Shown: positions 36,692-45,772 of the stretch, in pieces
Layout: each line of letters begins with the position of its first letter
Numbering within the stretch: position 1 is the stretch's first letter
Assembly: GCA_002492725.1 (NCBI GenBank)
Contig: DLAF01000067.1
Coordinates: 1 to 64,000, forward strand
Source of the DNA: Lachnospiraceae bacterium UBA7054
GTDB lineage: Bacteria > Bacillota > Clostridia > Lachnospirales > Lachnospiraceae
Length of the DNA: 64,000 bases
Reading direction: 5' to 3'
The notes under the pieces: model-generated
Told to the model about the DNA's origin: nothing
Databases searched by the model: none
The model's input: only the letters and a program-made list of their open reading frames with translations
Translations under genes and position numbers: made by a program

Positions 36692-37570
36692 TCACAGCCA
36701 CACCTTTACCTGTTTCAGGTACGCGGCATATGCTTCGCCGTGAAGCGCCGCCTTTCGGTTCGCTTCCTCCCCCGCAATATCGTGCTTCTCAAGCTTACAT
36801 TTCCCGGGAGCACGCCTTACATACCACTCATACTCCATATCCAGATTACCGATATCCAAAACGCGGTAACCCTGTCTGAACAGTTCCGCCGCCAGAAATT
36901 TTGCCGCAACGCCCACCGACAAAAGAAAAAGCCTGTCTTTTTCGTACGCTGCACATGCCTCCAAAATCGCGGGGAGCGCGCCATAAGCGTCGCTCGGCGG
37001 ACAGATGATACGCTCAATGGTTTTTGCTGTGTCAAGCAGATCATTACCGACGCCGTTGTGGGTTCTTGACCCTTCCACGATCACAACATCTCTATTTTCC
37101 CATATTTTTCTAATTTTTGCAAACCACCCATCGCAGGGCGTGCGATCCTTTGCAAAATAATAGCAGCGGGACACAAAGGTCGTGTAATAAACCCTGTTCG
37201 GATTACAGTATGTCTCATAGGTTTTCCGACAAAAGAGAAGATGGTCGCGCCAAAACTTTTGACTGGCCTTATGATGATCCGATAAACCGTCAAAGATCCC
37301 GGGGATCGTCACGATCAGATCATCGTACCGATAAGCCAGAATCTCCTTCAAACCGTCCGCGATCTCTGCCGAAGCCTTCTGCAGCATCAGATCGACGCCT
37401 TTTATCATCACGATCTCGCCGTCTCCAAAGCGCACCATGCTTTTCTCGGTATGCAAAAGTTCGTCGATTGTCTCGTCGATGGAATGCACTTTTATGCTGC
37501 TTCGCAGGATGCCTTTTTCATAGAGAAAATAAACGATCGCCGCCAGAATATCTTTTATTTTTCTTTTCAA
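36692..37570 (-). CDS. GT-D fold glycosyltransferase (DUF1792/SP_1767 family)
   Basis: A 292-residue protein matching the DUF1792 glycosyltransferases first described in streptococcal adhesin glycosylation. MVRFGDGEIVMIKG near residue 40 is the hallmark acidic motif; later segments include GSRTHNGVGNDLLDTAK and VLDIGNLDMEYEWY. Translation begins at TTG 37570, which overlaps the previous stop by 4 bases (TTGA) with GGAGAA six bases before it. It would transfer a hexose to a growing chain. Confidence 0.85.
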   Translation of the reverse strand: MKRKIKDILAAIVYFLYEKGILRSSIKVHSIDETIDELLHTEKSMVRFGDGEIVMIKGVDLMLQKASAEIADGLKEILAYRYDDLIVTIPGIFDGLSDHHKASQKFWRDHLLFCRKTYETYCNPNRVYYTTFVSRCYYFAKDRTPCDGWFAKIRKIWENRDVVIVEGSRTHNGVGNDLLDTAKTIERIICPPSDAYGALPAILEACAAYEKDRLFLLSVGVAAKFLAAELFRQGYRVLDIGNLDMEYEWYVRRAPGKCKLEKHDIAGEEANRKAALHGEAYAAYLKQVKVWL

Positions 37571-38742
37571 CGTGATTTCTCCTGCAGGATTTTTTCCCGC
37601 ATCTCCATAATAGTATCGTAATACCGCTTAAAATTATATTTTTCGACGAGTGTCTGATAACCCGCCGCACCCATGCGCCTGATTCCCTCCCTGTCGAAAA
37701 GCATTGCCGAAAGTTTTCGCTGCAAATCTTCCCCGTCGCAGTCCCGGAACAAATATCCCGTCTTTCCATCCTCCACATAACAGGCCGTTCCGTTCGTATC
37801 GCTGCAGATGACTGGCAGAGAATAACTCATGGCCTCCAGCTGCGATACGGAAGCCATCTCAAAAGTGCTCGGAATCACATAGATATCCGCTGACAGATAC
37901 TCCGCCTCCATCTGGCTGCGGGGCACATTCGTCTTTACCGTGACAATAGCTTCCATATGATGTGCCGATACATACTGCCTGACCTTTTCGCAGTATTCTT
38001 TCTGAAAGGACATCGTCGCTTCACCGATCAGGGTCACCCTGACGTTCACCCGGTCGTCCGCAACGCCGCTTTCTCGTTTAAAAAGCAGTTTCTCCACCGC
38101 CTCAAGCAGCATCAGGTGATGTTTCCTTGGCTCATATTTGCCGATACAGAGGATATGGATCGTGTCATTCGCAAAATAAGTCCTCTCCTGCGGCGCTTTT
38201 CTCGGCTCCACAACAAAGGGCACAAAGTAATCATTTTCCCCGATGGACCACCCCGGTTTTTTTACGCCCATCACCGGCGTCATGCGCACCTTCGGTGACA
38301 GCCGATCCACCATACGGTGTCTGAAGTCTTTTTTGGGCGGCTCGGACCAAAGCGGACTCTGGTTATAGAGAATGCAGGGATAACCCTTTCTCTTACAGAG
38401 CAGATATGCCGCGATGGAATACAGGGAGCGCTCCCGCAGGATGACCAGATCCGGCCCAAACTCATAAAGGATTTTTTTAAGCTTTCCAAGCGGCGGAAAC
38501 CCATGCTGTATTTTATAGATGATCGCCACGGGATCCTTTCTGTGGATCACCTTCACATATAAAAAATCAATGAGCTGATACAGCTTGGAGTATCCCAGCA
38601 CAACGGGCGTCACGCAGGAATAGTCCTCGATGAGCGAGGCATAATGGCTGATAAAACAAACCTCATGCCCGTGCTCTTTGAGTCCCTTCATGATATCCGC
38701 CTGGTTCGTATGGTAGCGCGGGGCGATATACAGAAATTTCAT
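37567..38742 (-). CDS. Glycosyltransferase family 4 protein
   Basis: A 391-residue GT-B enzyme: MKFLYIAPRYHTNQADIMKG at the start; VIPSTFEMASVSQLEAMSYS carries the donor-site glutamates; DTNGTACYVEDGKTGYLF follows. The ATG at 38742 has GGGAGAA; the frame from 38757 adds five residues. It lies between the radical SAM and GT-D genes. Donor unknown. Confidence 0.85.
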   Translation of the reverse strand: MKFLYIAPRYHTNQADIMKGLKEHGHEVCFISHYASLIEDYSCVTPVVLGYSKLYQLIDFLYVKVIHRKDPVAIIYKIQHGFPPLGKLKKILYEFGPDLVILRERSLYSIAAYLLCKRKGYPCILYNQSPLWSEPPKKDFRHRMVDRLSPKVRMTPVMGVKKPGWSIGENDYFVPFVVEPRKAPQERTYFANDTIHILCIGKYEPRKHHLMLLEAVEKLLFKRESGVADDRVNVRVTLIGEATMSFQKEYCEKVRQYVSAHHMEAIVTVKTNVPRSQMEAEYLSADIYVIPSTFEMASVSQLEAMSYSLPVICSDTNGTACYVEDGKTGYLFRDCDGEDLQRKLSAMLFDREGIRRMGAAGYQTLVEKYNFKRYYDTIMEMREKILQEKSR

Positions 38743-38772
38743 AATCATTTCTCCCAATGATGCAAACTGACA

Positions 38773-39774
38773 TCATTTTATATATTTGTTCTCCCGCAGG
38801 CTGTACTTTCCGCCCTTTAAGAATTTATGCTTTATGACCCACCAGGCCGGCACCCAGATGTATTTGTGCATAGCAGGGGACGCGGAGCCGATCATCCAGC
38901 AGTTTCTGTCACAGTTTCTCGTGCATTCCCGCACTTTCTGTGCCTGCGGCGAATTCCAAAGCTCGTCCCAGGACTGTTCTCTCAGATTCCCCATCACAGC
39001 CTTTTTCTCCATACCGTTACAGGGAATCACGTCGCAGAACGGGTCGATAAAAAAGGCGTTCTTTGACATATCGCAGGGCAGAAGCCTCTTATTTCCGTAA
39101 ATATAATTAATAAGACCGTGGTTAAAGTAAGCGCGGAACCACTTTTTCGGAGAACGGCTCTTTAACAGCTCATTAATCAGCTTCTCAAAATTCTGTGCGA
39201 CCTTGTACTTGTCATCGATCTTATTGTCCGTCTTTCGGAAATAAAAGGAATTATGCAGGGTCGCCGTGGCAAACTCCATGCCCATATCGTTTGCAATGTT
39301 GTAAAGCGGCACCAGATCCTCACAGTTCATATCCTGCACCGTCATGCCAAAACCCACATCAGGATGCCCCATCTCCACCAGCGTCTTTAAGGTATTATAG
39401 CCCCTGTTAAAGCCGTCGGGAATGCCCCTGATCTTGTCGTTTGTCTCCTGCAGGCCCTCGATGCTGATGCGGATGCCGACCTTCGGAAATTCCCTGCACA
39501 GCGCAATGATCCGTTCCGTAAAATAACCGTTCGTGGAAATAACGATTCTGTCACTTTTTTTGTAGAGTTCCCGCACGATATCCGGAATGTCCTGCCTGAC
39601 AAACGGCTCTCCGCCCGTGATGTTCGTAAACGCCATCTCCGGCAGCTTTTTGATCTCTTCCAGCGTGATCTCTTCCTCCGGACGGGTGGGATCCTTAAAG
39701 CAGTCGCACATGTTGCAGCGCGCGTTGCAGCGGTATGTCACAATTACGGTTCCGTATAATGTTCTTCTGCTCAT
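38773..39774 (-). CDS. Radical SAM protein with SPASM-like C-terminal domain
   Basis: A 333-residue radical SAM enzyme. CNARCNMCDC near residue 20 is the CxxxCxxC motif that holds the 4Fe-4S cluster; ITGGEPF is the GGE motif binding SAM. The C-terminal part has further cysteines (LPCDMSKN, FFIDPFCDVIPCNGM, RECTRNCDRNCWM), which suggests auxiliary clusters as in SPASM proteins. It could carry out an oxidation, epimerisation or dehydration on a sugar or lipid carrier; no peptide precursor is near. The ATG at 39774 follows AAGGGG. Substrate is unknown. Confidence 0.85.
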   Translation of the reverse strand: MSRRTLYGTVIVTYRCNARCNMCDCFKDPTRPEEEITLEEIKKLPEMAFTNITGGEPFVRQDIPDIVRELYKKSDRIVISTNGYFTERIIALCREFPKVGIRISIEGLQETNDKIRGIPDGFNRGYNTLKTLVEMGHPDVGFGMTVQDMNCEDLVPLYNIANDMGMEFATATLHNSFYFRKTDNKIDDKYKVAQNFEKLINELLKSRSPKKWFRAYFNHGLINYIYGNKRLLPCDMSKNAFFIDPFCDVIPCNGMEKKAVMGNLREQSWDELWNSPQAQKVRECTRNCDRNCWMIGSASPAMHKYIWVPAWWVIKHKFLKGGKYSLRENKYIK

Positions 39775-39831
39775 AACCGTCACCCCTTATAAATTTCTTT
39801 CACTATTTTATCACACATCCCTAATATGGTG

Positions 39832-41079
39832 TCACGATTCCTCATAAATTTCATTGATTATTTTACTACAGTATTCCCCAACTGTGTCAAATTTTACCTC
39901 CCTGCAGTTGTCCCGATAGCGTCTGCACCGCTCAGGATCCTCCCACAGTTCCCGGATATGCGCGGTCAGTTCCTCCGCGTCGCCGCCTCTAAAAAGTTCC
40001 CCGGTAGCTCCCGCCTGCACGAGTTCCGGTGCGCCGCCAAGGTCTGACACCAGCACGGGTGTGCCGTAGATCTGAGACTCCATCACAGAGAACGGGCAGT
40101 TTTCATACCACTCCGACGGGTAGACGGAAAACCGCGCTCCCGCGATCAGCTTCCCCAGTGCAGCGCCCGTGACAAAGCCCTTATTCTCCACATTTTCCGC
40201 CTGCTCCACCATTGCCTCCAAAGGGCCTGTGCCCGCAAACACAAAGGGGATCTCAGGCAGCGCCTGACAGGCTTTTAACAGGGTGGCGATTCCCTTCTCC
40301 TCCGAAAATCTGCCAAAGTAGAGGACATAATCCGCCACCGTTTGCGCGCCTTTTACTCCCCGATCCGCGCCTGCGCTTTCCTCTCCCCGACCCGCAGCTG
40401 CCTTTTCCACAAAATTGTGCATCATCACAGTCTTTTCCGCGAAAATCGGATCCGTATCCAGCTGTCTTTTCATAAACGCGCTGGGGCAGATGATCACATC
40501 CACCATGCCGTAGGTACGAAGCCTGTGATACAGTTTTCCCTCCAAGGCGCCGAGCAGACTCTTGACAAAAGAGCCGTGGATGCAGCGGTTCTTTGCGCAG
40601 GAGAAAAAATGTCCCTCCCTGCATGCAAAGCAGATCTTTCCCGTAGCGGGAATCCGCATCATATGATTGGGACACACCCACTGATAGTCATGTGCGGTGT
40701 ACACAATCTTTACTTTTCGCCCCGATCTTTTCCCGTAGGCGCGCACCGCGTAGATCACCGAGGGCGTGAGCTGAAAATTGATATTATTCAAATGCACCAC
40801 ATCGGGCTTCATATCATGAAGCACCGCAGTAAGCTTACGCTTCGCTTCCAGGGAATAGAGTATCTTAAAGGGATACAAGAGTTTTTTTACCTTACTCGTG
40901 TGAAAATCCATGTCCTGCGTATATTGCTGCACACGGTTTCCCACCACACGACCTTCATGCTCCATGCCGAAATACTGTACCTCATGGCCTCTTGCCTGCA
41001 ATTCTTCTCCCAGCTGAAAGATGTAAGTCTCCGATCCGCCGTTGGGATGCAGGAATTTATTTACCATCAATATCTTCAT
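39832..41079 (-). CDS. Glycosyltransferase family 4 protein
   Basis: A 415-residue GT-B enzyme with MKILMVNKFLHPNGGSETYI at the N-terminus and YPSEWYENCPFSVMESQIYG in the donor domain. A cysteine-rich stretch (KICFACREGHFFSCAKNRC) around residues 158-176 is common in this subgroup and may bind metal. A hydrophilic Ala/Gly-rich insert near residue 245 looks like a linker. The ATG overlaps the fusion-protein stop by 4 bases (ATGA). Confidence 0.85.
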   Translation of the reverse strand: MKILMVNKFLHPNGGSETYIFQLGEELQARGHEVQYFGMEHEGRVVGNRVQQYTQDMDFHTSKVKKLLYPFKILYSLEAKRKLTAVLHDMKPDVVHLNNINFQLTPSVIYAVRAYGKRSGRKVKIVYTAHDYQWVCPNHMMRIPATGKICFACREGHFFSCAKNRCIHGSFVKSLLGALEGKLYHRLRTYGMVDVIICPSAFMKRQLDTDPIFAEKTVMMHNFVEKAAAGRGEESAGADRGVKGAQTVADYVLYFGRFSEEKGIATLLKACQALPEIPFVFAGTGPLEAMVEQAENVENKGFVTGAALGKLIAGARFSVYPSEWYENCPFSVMESQIYGTPVLVSDLGGAPELVQAGATGELFRGGDAEELTAHIRELWEDPERCRRYRDNCREVKFDTVGEYCSKIINEIYEES

Positions 41080-42986
41080 CTTTTCGCCGCCTTCTCATAC
41101 AAAGCTAACGTCCGCTTCGTCACATCGTCCCAATCATATTTCCCGCAGATAAAGTCCGCACTCTCCTCCCTCATGCGACGCACCTCATCGGGATGCGCAA
41201 GCAGCCATGCAAGCTTTTCCCGCAGATCCTTCACATCGCCCTTTTTAAAGGTAATCGCCCTATCCTCTACCACCTCGGTATTTTCCCTGATATCGCTGAC
41301 CAGACAGCAGGCACCATAACTCATGGCCTCAAGGAGCGTCATCGCCATCCCTTCCACATCGCTTGGCAGCACAAAGGCGTAGGCATTCGCATAGAGCTCC
41401 TCAAGCATCTGCCCCTGCACAAAGTCCGTCATCAAAATACGCGCGTCCTTGTCAGCCATCCTGTGAATCCGCTCCATGTAACCATATGCCTGAGAGCTTC
41501 CTCCGGCGATCACCAGCTTCTTATCGGTATTCAGCTTCGAATAAGCCTCAATCAGATAATGCAGCCCCTTCTCCGGCACAATCCGCGCCAAAAACAGGAA
41601 ATAACCGTCCTTTTCCAGCCCGTACTTTTCCCCGATCAGGGAAGAACCCTGCGCGTTCGGCCTGCTGATCCCGTTTGGAATATAAGTCGTCTCCCTATGG
41701 TAGGTTTTCGCAAAATACTGCTTCACATTGTCTGAGAGTACAATAATCTCATCCGCGTACTTCGCCGCCATCTTTTCCCCGAATTTTATGACAAAGGATG
41801 CAAAATTTCCCCACTTCGCCCGCTGCCAGTCAAGTCCGTGCACCGTCACCACGATCTTCCGCCCAAGGAAATGAGGAAGCCACAGCATGGCGCAGGGTCC
41901 TTCCGCATGGTAGTGGATCACATCGTAGCGGTGAAAGAGGGCCCTGAGAGTTGCAAAAAAGGAATAGACAATGGCATTTAAACTGCTCCTCTTGAAGGTG
42001 GGCACAATGAAGACCCGTACGCCCTTATAGAATTTGCGTCCCTTCCAGCCGTATTCCTGATCGTATTTCTTGCCGGAAACATGGTGTCCATAGCGATTGT
42101 AGACATTAACCTGATGCCCCAGCGCCGCCATGCGCACGGAAAGTTCCTCCACCACCACTTCGACACCGCCCTCCCTGGACGGGATCCGCTTGTGACCGAT
42201 CATGGCGATGCGCAGTCCTTGTCTCTTCGCTTTCCCAAGTGCCCTGCCCTCTCTGTACGCATAGTAGACAAAGGCAAAGTTCGTATTCAGATAACGCGGC
42301 AGCATCCGCCTGGGATCTTTGAGGATACGAAAGACCCATTCCAGACAAAGCTTCTGCATCCACATGGGCGCCCGCCTGGTCGTGCCCGCCGTAAAGTCAA
42401 AGGCTGCCCCTACTCCCAGCATCAGCGCGTGAATCCTGCCGCGGTGCCGATACATCCACCACTCCTGCTTGGGCGCACCTAACGCCACCCACACAAAATC
42501 CGCGCCGCTCTCATTGATCCTGCGGACGACCTCCTCATCCTCTTCATTTGTCATTTCCCGAAAAGGCGGGGAATACATCCCTGCAATCTGTAATTTCGGA
42601 TAGCGTTTTAACAAAGCCTCCCGCAGCGCTTCCAGCGTCGCGTTTGTACTGCCGTAAAAATAATGACGGTACCCCGTTTTTTGTGAAAGGTTCAGGATCG
42701 CGGGCATCAGATCGGGGCCCGGCACCCGCCTTGCCTCTAAAAAGCCTCTCTTTCTGCTGACGATGGAGAGCGGCTGTCCGTCGGGAAGCGCCATGGCTCC
42801 GCTGTTTTGCACATTGCGGTAGGCCGCATCGCGATAGGCCATCACCGTGGTGTGCACATTGGAGACACAGATATAATCCCCTTTCAGCGCGTCAAGATTC
42901 TCCGTGATGTAGGAGATGGTGTCTTCCATATTCGTCACGTTGATATTCGTTCCTAAAATGTTGCAGTAAGTCAATTTTTCTTTCAT
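41076..42986 (-). CDS. Fusion glycosyltransferase: WecG/TagA/CpsF (GT26) plus GT4
   Basis: A 636-residue two-enzyme protein. Residues 1-245 are a complete GT26 domain: SNVHTTVMAYRDAAYR, ALPDGQPLSIVSR, VALGAPKQEWWMYRHR and GVGAAFDFTAGTTRRAP. After a short linker, residues 260-636 form a GT4 domain: AMIGHKRIPSREGGVEVVVE at its start and PSDVEGMAMTLLEAMSYG in the donor site. GT26 enzymes usually add the second sugar (often ManNAc or ManNAcA) to the lipid carrier, so the fusion may add sugars two and three in sequence. The frame is continuous without sign of sequencing error. Confidence 0.85.
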   Translation of the reverse strand: MKEKLTYCNILGTNINVTNMEDTISYITENLDALKGDYICVSNVHTTVMAYRDAAYRNVQNSGAMALPDGQPLSIVSRKRGFLEARRVPGPDLMPAILNLSQKTGYRHYFYGSTNATLEALREALLKRYPKLQIAGMYSPPFREMTNEEDEEVVRRINESGADFVWVALGAPKQEWWMYRHRGRIHALMLGVGAAFDFTAGTTRRAPMWMQKLCLEWVFRILKDPRRMLPRYLNTNFAFVYYAYREGRALGKAKRQGLRIAMIGHKRIPSREGGVEVVVEELSVRMAALGHQVNVYNRYGHHVSGKKYDQEYGWKGRKFYKGVRVFIVPTFKRSSLNAIVYSFFATLRALFHRYDVIHYHAEGPCAMLWLPHFLGRKIVVTVHGLDWQRAKWGNFASFVIKFGEKMAAKYADEIIVLSDNVKQYFAKTYHRETTYIPNGISRPNAQGSSLIGEKYGLEKDGYFLFLARIVPEKGLHYLIEAYSKLNTDKKLVIAGGSSQAYGYMERIHRMADKDARILMTDFVQGQMLEELYANAYAFVLPSDVEGMAMTLLEAMSYGACCLVSDIRENTEVVEDRAITFKKGDVKDLREKLAWLLAHPDEVRRMREESADFICGKYDWDDVTKRTLALYEKAAKR

Positions 42987-43084
42987 ACGGTTTCCTCTGT
43001 CATTCCACTCTTAACCTATTCTGTAAATGCAGCTGCGCATTGGCTGTGCTCTTTGTATCGTTCAACGGCTTGCGCGAATTTTTG

Positions 43085-44686
43085 TCAGGCATCATACCCG
43101 GATATTTCCGCGATCTGCATAGTCGATTTTGACCGCCAGCGCCTCATCTGCCACAAGATCAAGGCAAAAGCCCCAAACATCCCCCCGAGCAGCGCTGATC
43201 CCAGATAATACCGCGCCGTCTCCAGTTTCACGGCCTTTCCCGACACAATCTGCATCGGCGTTTCGGCATCCCGATAATTCATAATGCGATATCCCGCATA
43301 GGCAGGATCTTCCTTACTTTCCAGATAAACGGAAGTCTCCTCCCTGCCGTCGGTATAAGAACGCGGCACCACATAACCCGCCGGTTCCCTGTACAGCAGC
43401 ATACAGAGAAGGAGGCCAAGAAGCGCTCCTGCCGCCACGCAGACACGCACTCTGTTTTTATGTGCCCTGCAAACCGCCCTCGCCTTCCCAAAAAGGCTGT
43501 CCGGAAGTTTGGCTAACGGGATCGTAATCTCATGCCACCGCTTGGGAAGGATCGACAGCAGACCGTACTCTACAGCCCCTTCCTTTTGCAAAAACAGCAG
43601 TTCCCCCAAAAAGAGCAGCGTGATATTCTTAAAAGAGGTGTTAAACAAAAGTTGTTCCGTCCATCCTGCTGCCAGAAAACACACCAGGATCACCAATTCC
43701 CTTGTCCGCTGCTTATGGGTCTCATAAAACTGCAGGATAAAATAACTGAAAAGAATGATAATCGTGGGAATCAGTCCGTAATTGATATAACACCAGACAT
43801 ACGAGTTATCCAATGTCATGGAGGACTTGACCACCTGTGAAACATCCATCCCGAAAAGGCTGGTATACTCTGATTTCAAAAACTGTTCCGCCAGCCAGAT
43901 CCTTGTATTTAAAATGAAATTCAATTCCTGCACAATGTCTGCGTAGGGATTCCAGCTTAGATAAAAAGGTACCACAAAAGATAAAAACAGGCACAGGGGC
44001 AGCACCAGATTAGCCAAAAGCTTCTCCACATACCAAAACTTCGGACGGATCCTCACATAAAGACAGCCCGTCAGCATGACCGCCACGATGCCAAAGCCCG
44101 TATAGCTGATGGAATAGAAAAATACCAGGACATTTCCCAGCAGTAATAAAAAATATGCCCGCAAACCATAACGCTCCTCCAGTTTCAGGATGATCAGCGC
44201 ACAGAGGAAGAAATACGTGATATGCAAAAGATTGGGGTGCGTAAAACCAAGACTCCAGCGGAAGATATGGCCCAGCCCCAGCTTGGCATGTACACGGTAG
44301 ACCGTGTGATCCAGGAAAAAGAACGAAACCGAGGACAACACCACGGCGCAGACACCCCATACCCACAACGCGATATGAAGTATCTTTTTAAGCGAGATTC
44401 CTTTCATACCAAGCACCGTAAACATCACAAAAAGGATACCGATCTGTCTTGACTCAAAATAAATCACCGCCGTGAGTGCCATCAGTAAAATCTGTAAAAC
44501 CGCCTGCCTTTTGGTATAAGGCGTCACAAGAATCTTTAGAAAGCCTAAAAGCAGCGCAGGCAAAACAAGCAGCGTAAAAAGCTTCTGCCCCTCATAAAAC
44601 CCCAGGCCCTTCGCCAGGGAGAGAAGAATAAAAAAGCCGTAATAGAGCGCCTCCTGTATGCTGATTGTCGTTTCGTATTTTTTCAT
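43085..44686 (-). CDS. Polysaccharide polymerase-like membrane protein (Wzy/O-antigen ligase type)
   Basis: A 533-residue protein with about 11-12 hydrophobic segments. A C-terminal region of about 110 residues (PAGYVVPRSYTDGREE and on) faces outside before a final membrane helix (YYLGSALLGGMFGAFALILW). FTHPNLLHITYFF in a central loop resembles Wzy/WaaL ligases (HPN motif). With Wzx and the priming transferase in the same block it would polymerise repeat units. A 98-base gap upstream (42987-43084 is downstream in transcription) holds no clear signal. The exact class is inferred from topology. Confidence 0.7.
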   Translation of the reverse strand: MKKYETTISIQEALYYGFFILLSLAKGLGFYEGQKLFTLLVLPALLLGFLKILVTPYTKRQAVLQILLMALTAVIYFESRQIGILFVMFTVLGMKGISLKKILHIALWVWGVCAVVLSSVSFFFLDHTVYRVHAKLGLGHIFRWSLGFTHPNLLHITYFFLCALIILKLEERYGLRAYFLLLLGNVLVFFYSISYTGFGIVAVMLTGCLYVRIRPKFWYVEKLLANLVLPLCLFLSFVVPFYLSWNPYADIVQELNFILNTRIWLAEQFLKSEYTSLFGMDVSQVVKSSMTLDNSYVWCYINYGLIPTIIILFSYFILQFYETHKQRTRELVILVCFLAAGWTEQLLFNTSFKNITLLFLGELLFLQKEGAVEYGLLSILPKRWHEITIPLAKLPDSLFGKARAVCRAHKNRVRVCVAAGALLGLLLCMLLYREPAGYVVPRSYTDGREETSVYLESKEDPAYAGYRIMNYRDAETPMQIVSGKAVKLETARYYLGSALLGGMFGAFALILWQMRRWRSKSTMQIAEISGYDA

Positions 44687-44689
44687 ATA

Positions 44690-45772
44690 TTATAAAACCT
44701 CCAGTGCCGGGCCAAGCGACCAGGGATAGGCGCCGTAACGCTGGGGATAGCAGGAAAAGCCTTCACATTCGGCCAAACCATGCCATATCCGGCCATCTTT
44801 TGTAAAATGCGCAAGCACTTCTCTGCCCACCGCAACCGTTTTTTCACAGGCCTCTCCGGAAAGACCGCCGCACGCCATGCCCCGCTTTATGGCGGCGCAG
44901 ATGATCGCCGTGGCGGAAGTGTCAGCAGGGCCTTCAAGTGCCTGCAATTGCCAGGAAAAACCATCAATCCTCCGATAGGGCACAACCGCCTCCACAAGCG
45001 CCCTGCAGGGAGCTTCCAGCTGCCGTCTGCCGTAATCGGATGTCATACAGCCCGTCATCCCGCGAAGAAGCCAGCCCACAGCCCTTCCCCAGCCGATGAC
45101 GCCGTATTTGCAGCCGCCGTCCGATAAATCGTAACCGTGATAGGGAAGGCCCGTTTCGCCATCCATTCCGTAAGCCAAAAAATTGGTAATCTGTTTCAGC
45201 GCAAGTTCCTGATATTCCTGCTTTCCAAACACTTCTCCGTATTGATAAAGAAAGGGCACGGCCAAACCGATGCCGTCCACAAAAACAGTCTTTTCTCCAT
45301 TGGCAGGCCGATAGAAAAAACTTCCTGCCACGTCTTTTGGATGTTCTAAGGCAAAGGCCGCCATCTTGTCAAGCGCGGCCCTGACCCGCTCCCCTGACAG
45401 CTTCCCGCCAAAAGCGGAAGTGCCCTTGTTCATTTTCTCATAAATCCGTAACAGCGTTTCTCCCGCAAGCAAATCGTCCAAAAACGCCAGGGGCATGCCC
45501 TTTTGCAGCCATCTTTCATAATACGATGTAAGCGCCTGATCGATCATGCCGATTGTCCGTCCGACATCGTCCTCTTTTTCCAAAAATTCCTGCCTGCAAT
45601 GCCATAACCCGGCCGCCAGAAGCCCTGTCGGCCAAAAAATCAAATCCTCCCCCGCCACCCTGCGGCCGAGAAGATAGCGTTTGATCAGATATTTCGCCCT
45701 TGCCTTTGCTTCAAACACACCGTATTGCAAAAGGTCCTTACAAGCATTCTCTATCAAAGGGATCTTATTCAT
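44690..45772 (-). CDS. Glycoside hydrolase family 88/105-like protein
   Basis: A 360-residue (alpha/alpha)6-barrel type protein resembling unsaturated rhamnogalacturonyl/glucuronyl hydrolases (YteR). VFVDGIGLAVPFLYQYG near residue 160, GVIGWGRAVGWLLRGM and ADTSATAIICAAI are family-like; the Asp in VDG and the WGRAVGW loop match the usual active site. No signal peptide is seen, so it would be cytosolic. Such lyase-product hydrolases are not a normal part of glycan synthesis. It may trim or proofread intermediates, or have changed function. The ATG at 45772 with GGGAGGGG overlaps the Wzx stop by 8 bases. Confidence 0.7.
   Translation of the reverse strand: MNKIPLIENACKDLLQYGVFEAKARAKYLIKRYLLGRRVAGEDLIFWPTGLLAAGLWHCRQEFLEKEDDVGRTIGMIDQALTSYYERWLQKGMPLAFLDDLLAGETLLRIYEKMNKGTSAFGGKLSGERVRAALDKMAAFALEHPKDVAGSFFYRPANGEKTVFVDGIGLAVPFLYQYGEVFGKQEYQELALKQITNFLAYGMDGETGLPYHGYDLSDGGCKYGVIGWGRAVGWLLRGMTGCMTSDYGRRQLEAPCRALVEAVVPYRRIDGFSWQLQALEGPADTSATAIICAAIKRGMACGGLSGEACEKTVAVGREVLAHFTKDGRIWHGLAECEGFSCYPQRYGAYPWSLGPALEVL

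Noticed and set aside
39784..39831. Possible promoter in the gap before the radical SAM gene (GTGACA and TGATAAAAT)
   Set aside because: Spacing is 19 bases and the -35 is imperfect; AT-rich gaps give such matches by chance.
42987..43084. 98-base gap between the polymerase-like gene and the GT26-GT4 fusion gene
   Set aside because: It contains a short near-palindrome around GCAGCTGC but no T-run, promoter or ORF; nothing supportable.
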